Positions 6,216 through 6,313 of a stretch of 6,313 nt of DNA are shown here, piece by piece. Under the pieces are notes generated by a model. That model searched no databases. It saw only the letters and a program-made list of their open reading frames with translations, and was not told where the DNA came from. The translations under genes were made by a program, and so were the position numbers. This DNA comes from Thermoleophilia bacterium. GTDB lineage: Bacteria; Actinomycetota; Thermoleophilia; Gaiellales; Gaiellaceae. How positions within the stretch are numbered: the first letter of the stretch is position 1; the number at the start of each line of letters is the position of its first letter. Location: NCBI GenBank assembly GCA_029858755.1, contig JAOUEK010000131.1, forward strand, positions 1-6,313, read 5' to 3'.

Positions 6216-6313
6216 GTGGAAGGGGTGCACCAGGTTGTCGGCGCGGTCGCGATCGGCGTCTGCGCCGCTGCGGCGCTCGTCGGGGGCGTCGCGTACTGGC
6301 GCGGCCGGGGCGC
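6216..6313 (+). CDS. Start of a gene for a membrane-anchored protein (cut by window end)
   Basis: Only the first 32 complete codons are present, so the family cannot be named. The frame starts at GTG and reads VEGVHQ, then a long hydrophobic run rich in Ala, Val and Gly (about residues 7-27), then YWRGRG. This is one clear transmembrane helix followed by positive charges, as in a signal anchor or the first helix of a membrane protein. GTG 6216 is chosen for its position 6 bases behind a TANNNT box; an in-frame GTG at 6225 is possible, but the GGAAGG ahead of it is too close for a normal ribosome binding site. The gene is divergent from the peroxiredoxin gene, sharing an 89-base promoter region. 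It could also be an unrelated open frame in GC-rich DNA, but the hydrophobic profile and promoter spacing argue for a gene. Confidence 0.5.
   Translation, partial: MEGVHQVVGAVAIGVCAAAALVGGVAYWRGRG

Overview
The window is very GC-rich and densely coding. It uses GTG as well as ATG starts, has 4-base stop/start overlaps between genes, and shows TANNNT-like -10 boxes without recognisable -35 boxes. This suits a high-GC actinobacterium, possibly a deep lineage such as Thermoleophilia. That placement is an inference from composition and gene style; there is no marker gene here to prove it.

Left part (2-3012, + strand): three genes in a tight run. The first is the C-terminal end of an enolase-superfamily (mandelate racemase/muconate lactonizing type) enzyme. 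It overlaps by 3 bases with a zinc-dependent medium-chain alcohol dehydrogenase, which is followed 21 bases later by an NAD(P)+-dependent aldehyde dehydrogenase of the PuuC-like type. Together they look like a catabolic operon: an acid-sugar or hydroxy-acid type enzyme plus a two-step alcohol to aldehyde to acid oxidation. The substrate cannot be read from the sequence.

Middle spacer (3013-3214): about 200 bases with no convincing gene but much dyad symmetry. Two very strong adjacent hairpins stand directly behind the aldehyde dehydrogenase stop and probably end the first operon. About 55 bases further on is a cluster of three alternating inverted arms that can form two mutually exclusive hairpins, just ahead of the next operon.

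Right-middle part (3215-5667, + strand): a two-gene operon joined by a 4-base GTGA overlap. It encodes a membrane-anchored HEAT-repeat protein and a membrane-embedded family 2 glycosyltransferase carrying all the motifs of processive polysaccharide synthases (D, DxD, ED, QxxRW). They probably act together at the membrane in making a cell-surface polysaccharide. This pair is the least characterised part of the window.

Right end (5668-6313): a PrxQ/Bcp-type peroxiredoxin on the - strand, convergent with the glycosyltransferase with only 3 bases between stop codons. Beyond it lies a divergent + strand gene of which only the first 32 codons are present. That gene starts with a transmembrane helix and probably has a leaderless start just behind a -10 box.
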